This document shows, in pieces, positions 63,257 to 64,000 of a stretch of DNA of 64,000 nucleotides. Location of the stretch: the NCBI GenBank assembly GCA_028335825.1, contig JAIOKI010000008.1:434001-498000 (forward strand). The letters run 5' to 3'. The stretch comes from Nosema muscidifuracis (lineage: Eukaryota; Microsporidia; Nosematidae). Position numbers and translations under genes: made by a program. Within the stretch, counting starts at the first letter, position 1; each line of letters begins with the position of its first letter. The notes under the pieces are model-generated. The model was not told the DNA's origin. It saw nothing but the letters and a program-made list of their open reading frames with translations, and ran no database searches.

Positions 63257-64000
63257 TTAAAAGTGGTTAAGTAACTAAAAAAATATAACAGGTCTTATTT
63301 TTGTTTATATTAAAACAAATTATATCTAATATTTAGTATTAATATATAACTTCATAATTTTTGTAATTTTTTTCTCTTTTCATATAATTAGATAATCTTT
63401 AGCTTCAATATCTCAACACATAACATATACAAAAACTCTTATGTTTTAGTATTCTCATTAATTTGCTTTTTTTTGACAAATACACTTTAAAATACGAACA
63501 ATAGGAGTAACATAGCCAAAATTAAAAACATATTAATTTTAAATAATATGTTTTATAGATATTATGTTTACAGCTATATCTCTATAAAATGTTAAAATTA
63601 TAGATTTTAAACTATTTACTATGAAATTTGTCAAAAAACTTTCTATTTTATAAATATAACTATTCGATTCAAATATCTGAGGACTGTTGAAGTAAATAAG
63701 AAATATAACTACGGTCTACTAGCTAATTATAGTGGCTTGATGTACAAGATTAAAATAATCTCTTATGTAATGACATGATAACTAAATATCACAAAGCTAA
63801 TAGAAAAGATATAGGATTGAACTACTGAAGGAAGTCAAATATGCATTCTAATTAACATTTTTTTTCTTTTGAGTATAAAGATCTGAAAGTTAGAGATATA
63901 ATAAAATAACTCACAAGAAATTTCTTTGTCTACGAGAAGAAGATGAAATCTCAAATTCTATACCTAATTTTTAATTTATAATAAATTAAATTTATTAACT
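63257..64000. other. Gene-free end of the window
   Basis: About 740 bases. Composition at 63660-63840 is somewhat GC-richer and may be decayed coding DNA, but no frame, start motif or RNA structure supports a feature. Confidence 0.4.

Overview
The window looks like microsporidian nuclear DNA, most likely from the Nosema/Vairimorpha group. It is extremely A+T-rich (about four fifths by eye), and the genes are intronless and short for their families. Many start codons sit 0 to 15 bases after a CCC or CCCC run (ACCC, CCCTAA, CCCTTA), which is the translation/transcription start signature described for Nosema and Encephalitozoon genes. The gene content is core eukaryotic machinery with a reduced endomembrane and isoprenoid set and a mitosomal cysteine desulfurase. 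No rRNA, CRISPR array or prokaryotic feature is visible. The genus call is inference.

Left part (1-13.4 kb): truncated SMC3 diverges from GAR1. Next come a previously easy-to-miss membrane gene, a possible RhoGAP-like gene, a tiny membrane protein, phosphomevalonate kinase, and a second small membrane protein. A GC-richer structured segment at 6.78-7.24 kb follows and is proposed here as RNase P RNA. After it lie a TPR/J-domain protein without HPD, a 79-bp tandem repeat, DNA primase large subunit, a syntaxin-like SNARE, BUD31 and an unknown gene.

Middle part (13.4-30 kb): a gene-poor accessory zone. It carries three members of a predicted secreted protein family. Two of them are arms of a ~1.84-kb inverted duplication around a ~3.3-kb spacer. 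The zone also holds an alpha/beta hydrolase, tRNA-Cys(GCA), a relic of an ISXO2/Merlin-type DNA transposase just inside the duplication, and a relic of a MULE transposase just outside it.

Right-centre (30-55.3 kb): dense housekeeping genes. In order these are a CCCH zinc-finger protein, a 927-residue acidic repeat protein with Cys triplets, a saccharopine-dehydrogenase-like protein, an unknown, RPS29, a membrane protein, RPS5, a small unknown, CCT6, a homeodomain protein, an unknown 500-residue protein, RPB4, a Vti1-like SNARE, a septin, importin alpha, NFS1, an EF-hand light chain, a CTL/SLC44-like membrane protein, MAF1 and a second, divergent homeodomain protein. Short-period A+T tandem repeats fill most intergenic gaps.

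Right end (55.3-64 kb): long gene-free A+T stretches around a second CTL/SLC44-like transporter and a geranylgeranyl-diphosphate-synthase-type prenyltransferase. The prenyltransferase links to phosphomevalonate kinase through isoprenoid synthesis. RPB4 and MAF1 touch RNA polymerase II and III, and the two SNAREs belong to vesicle traffic. No operon-like functional clustering is evident.
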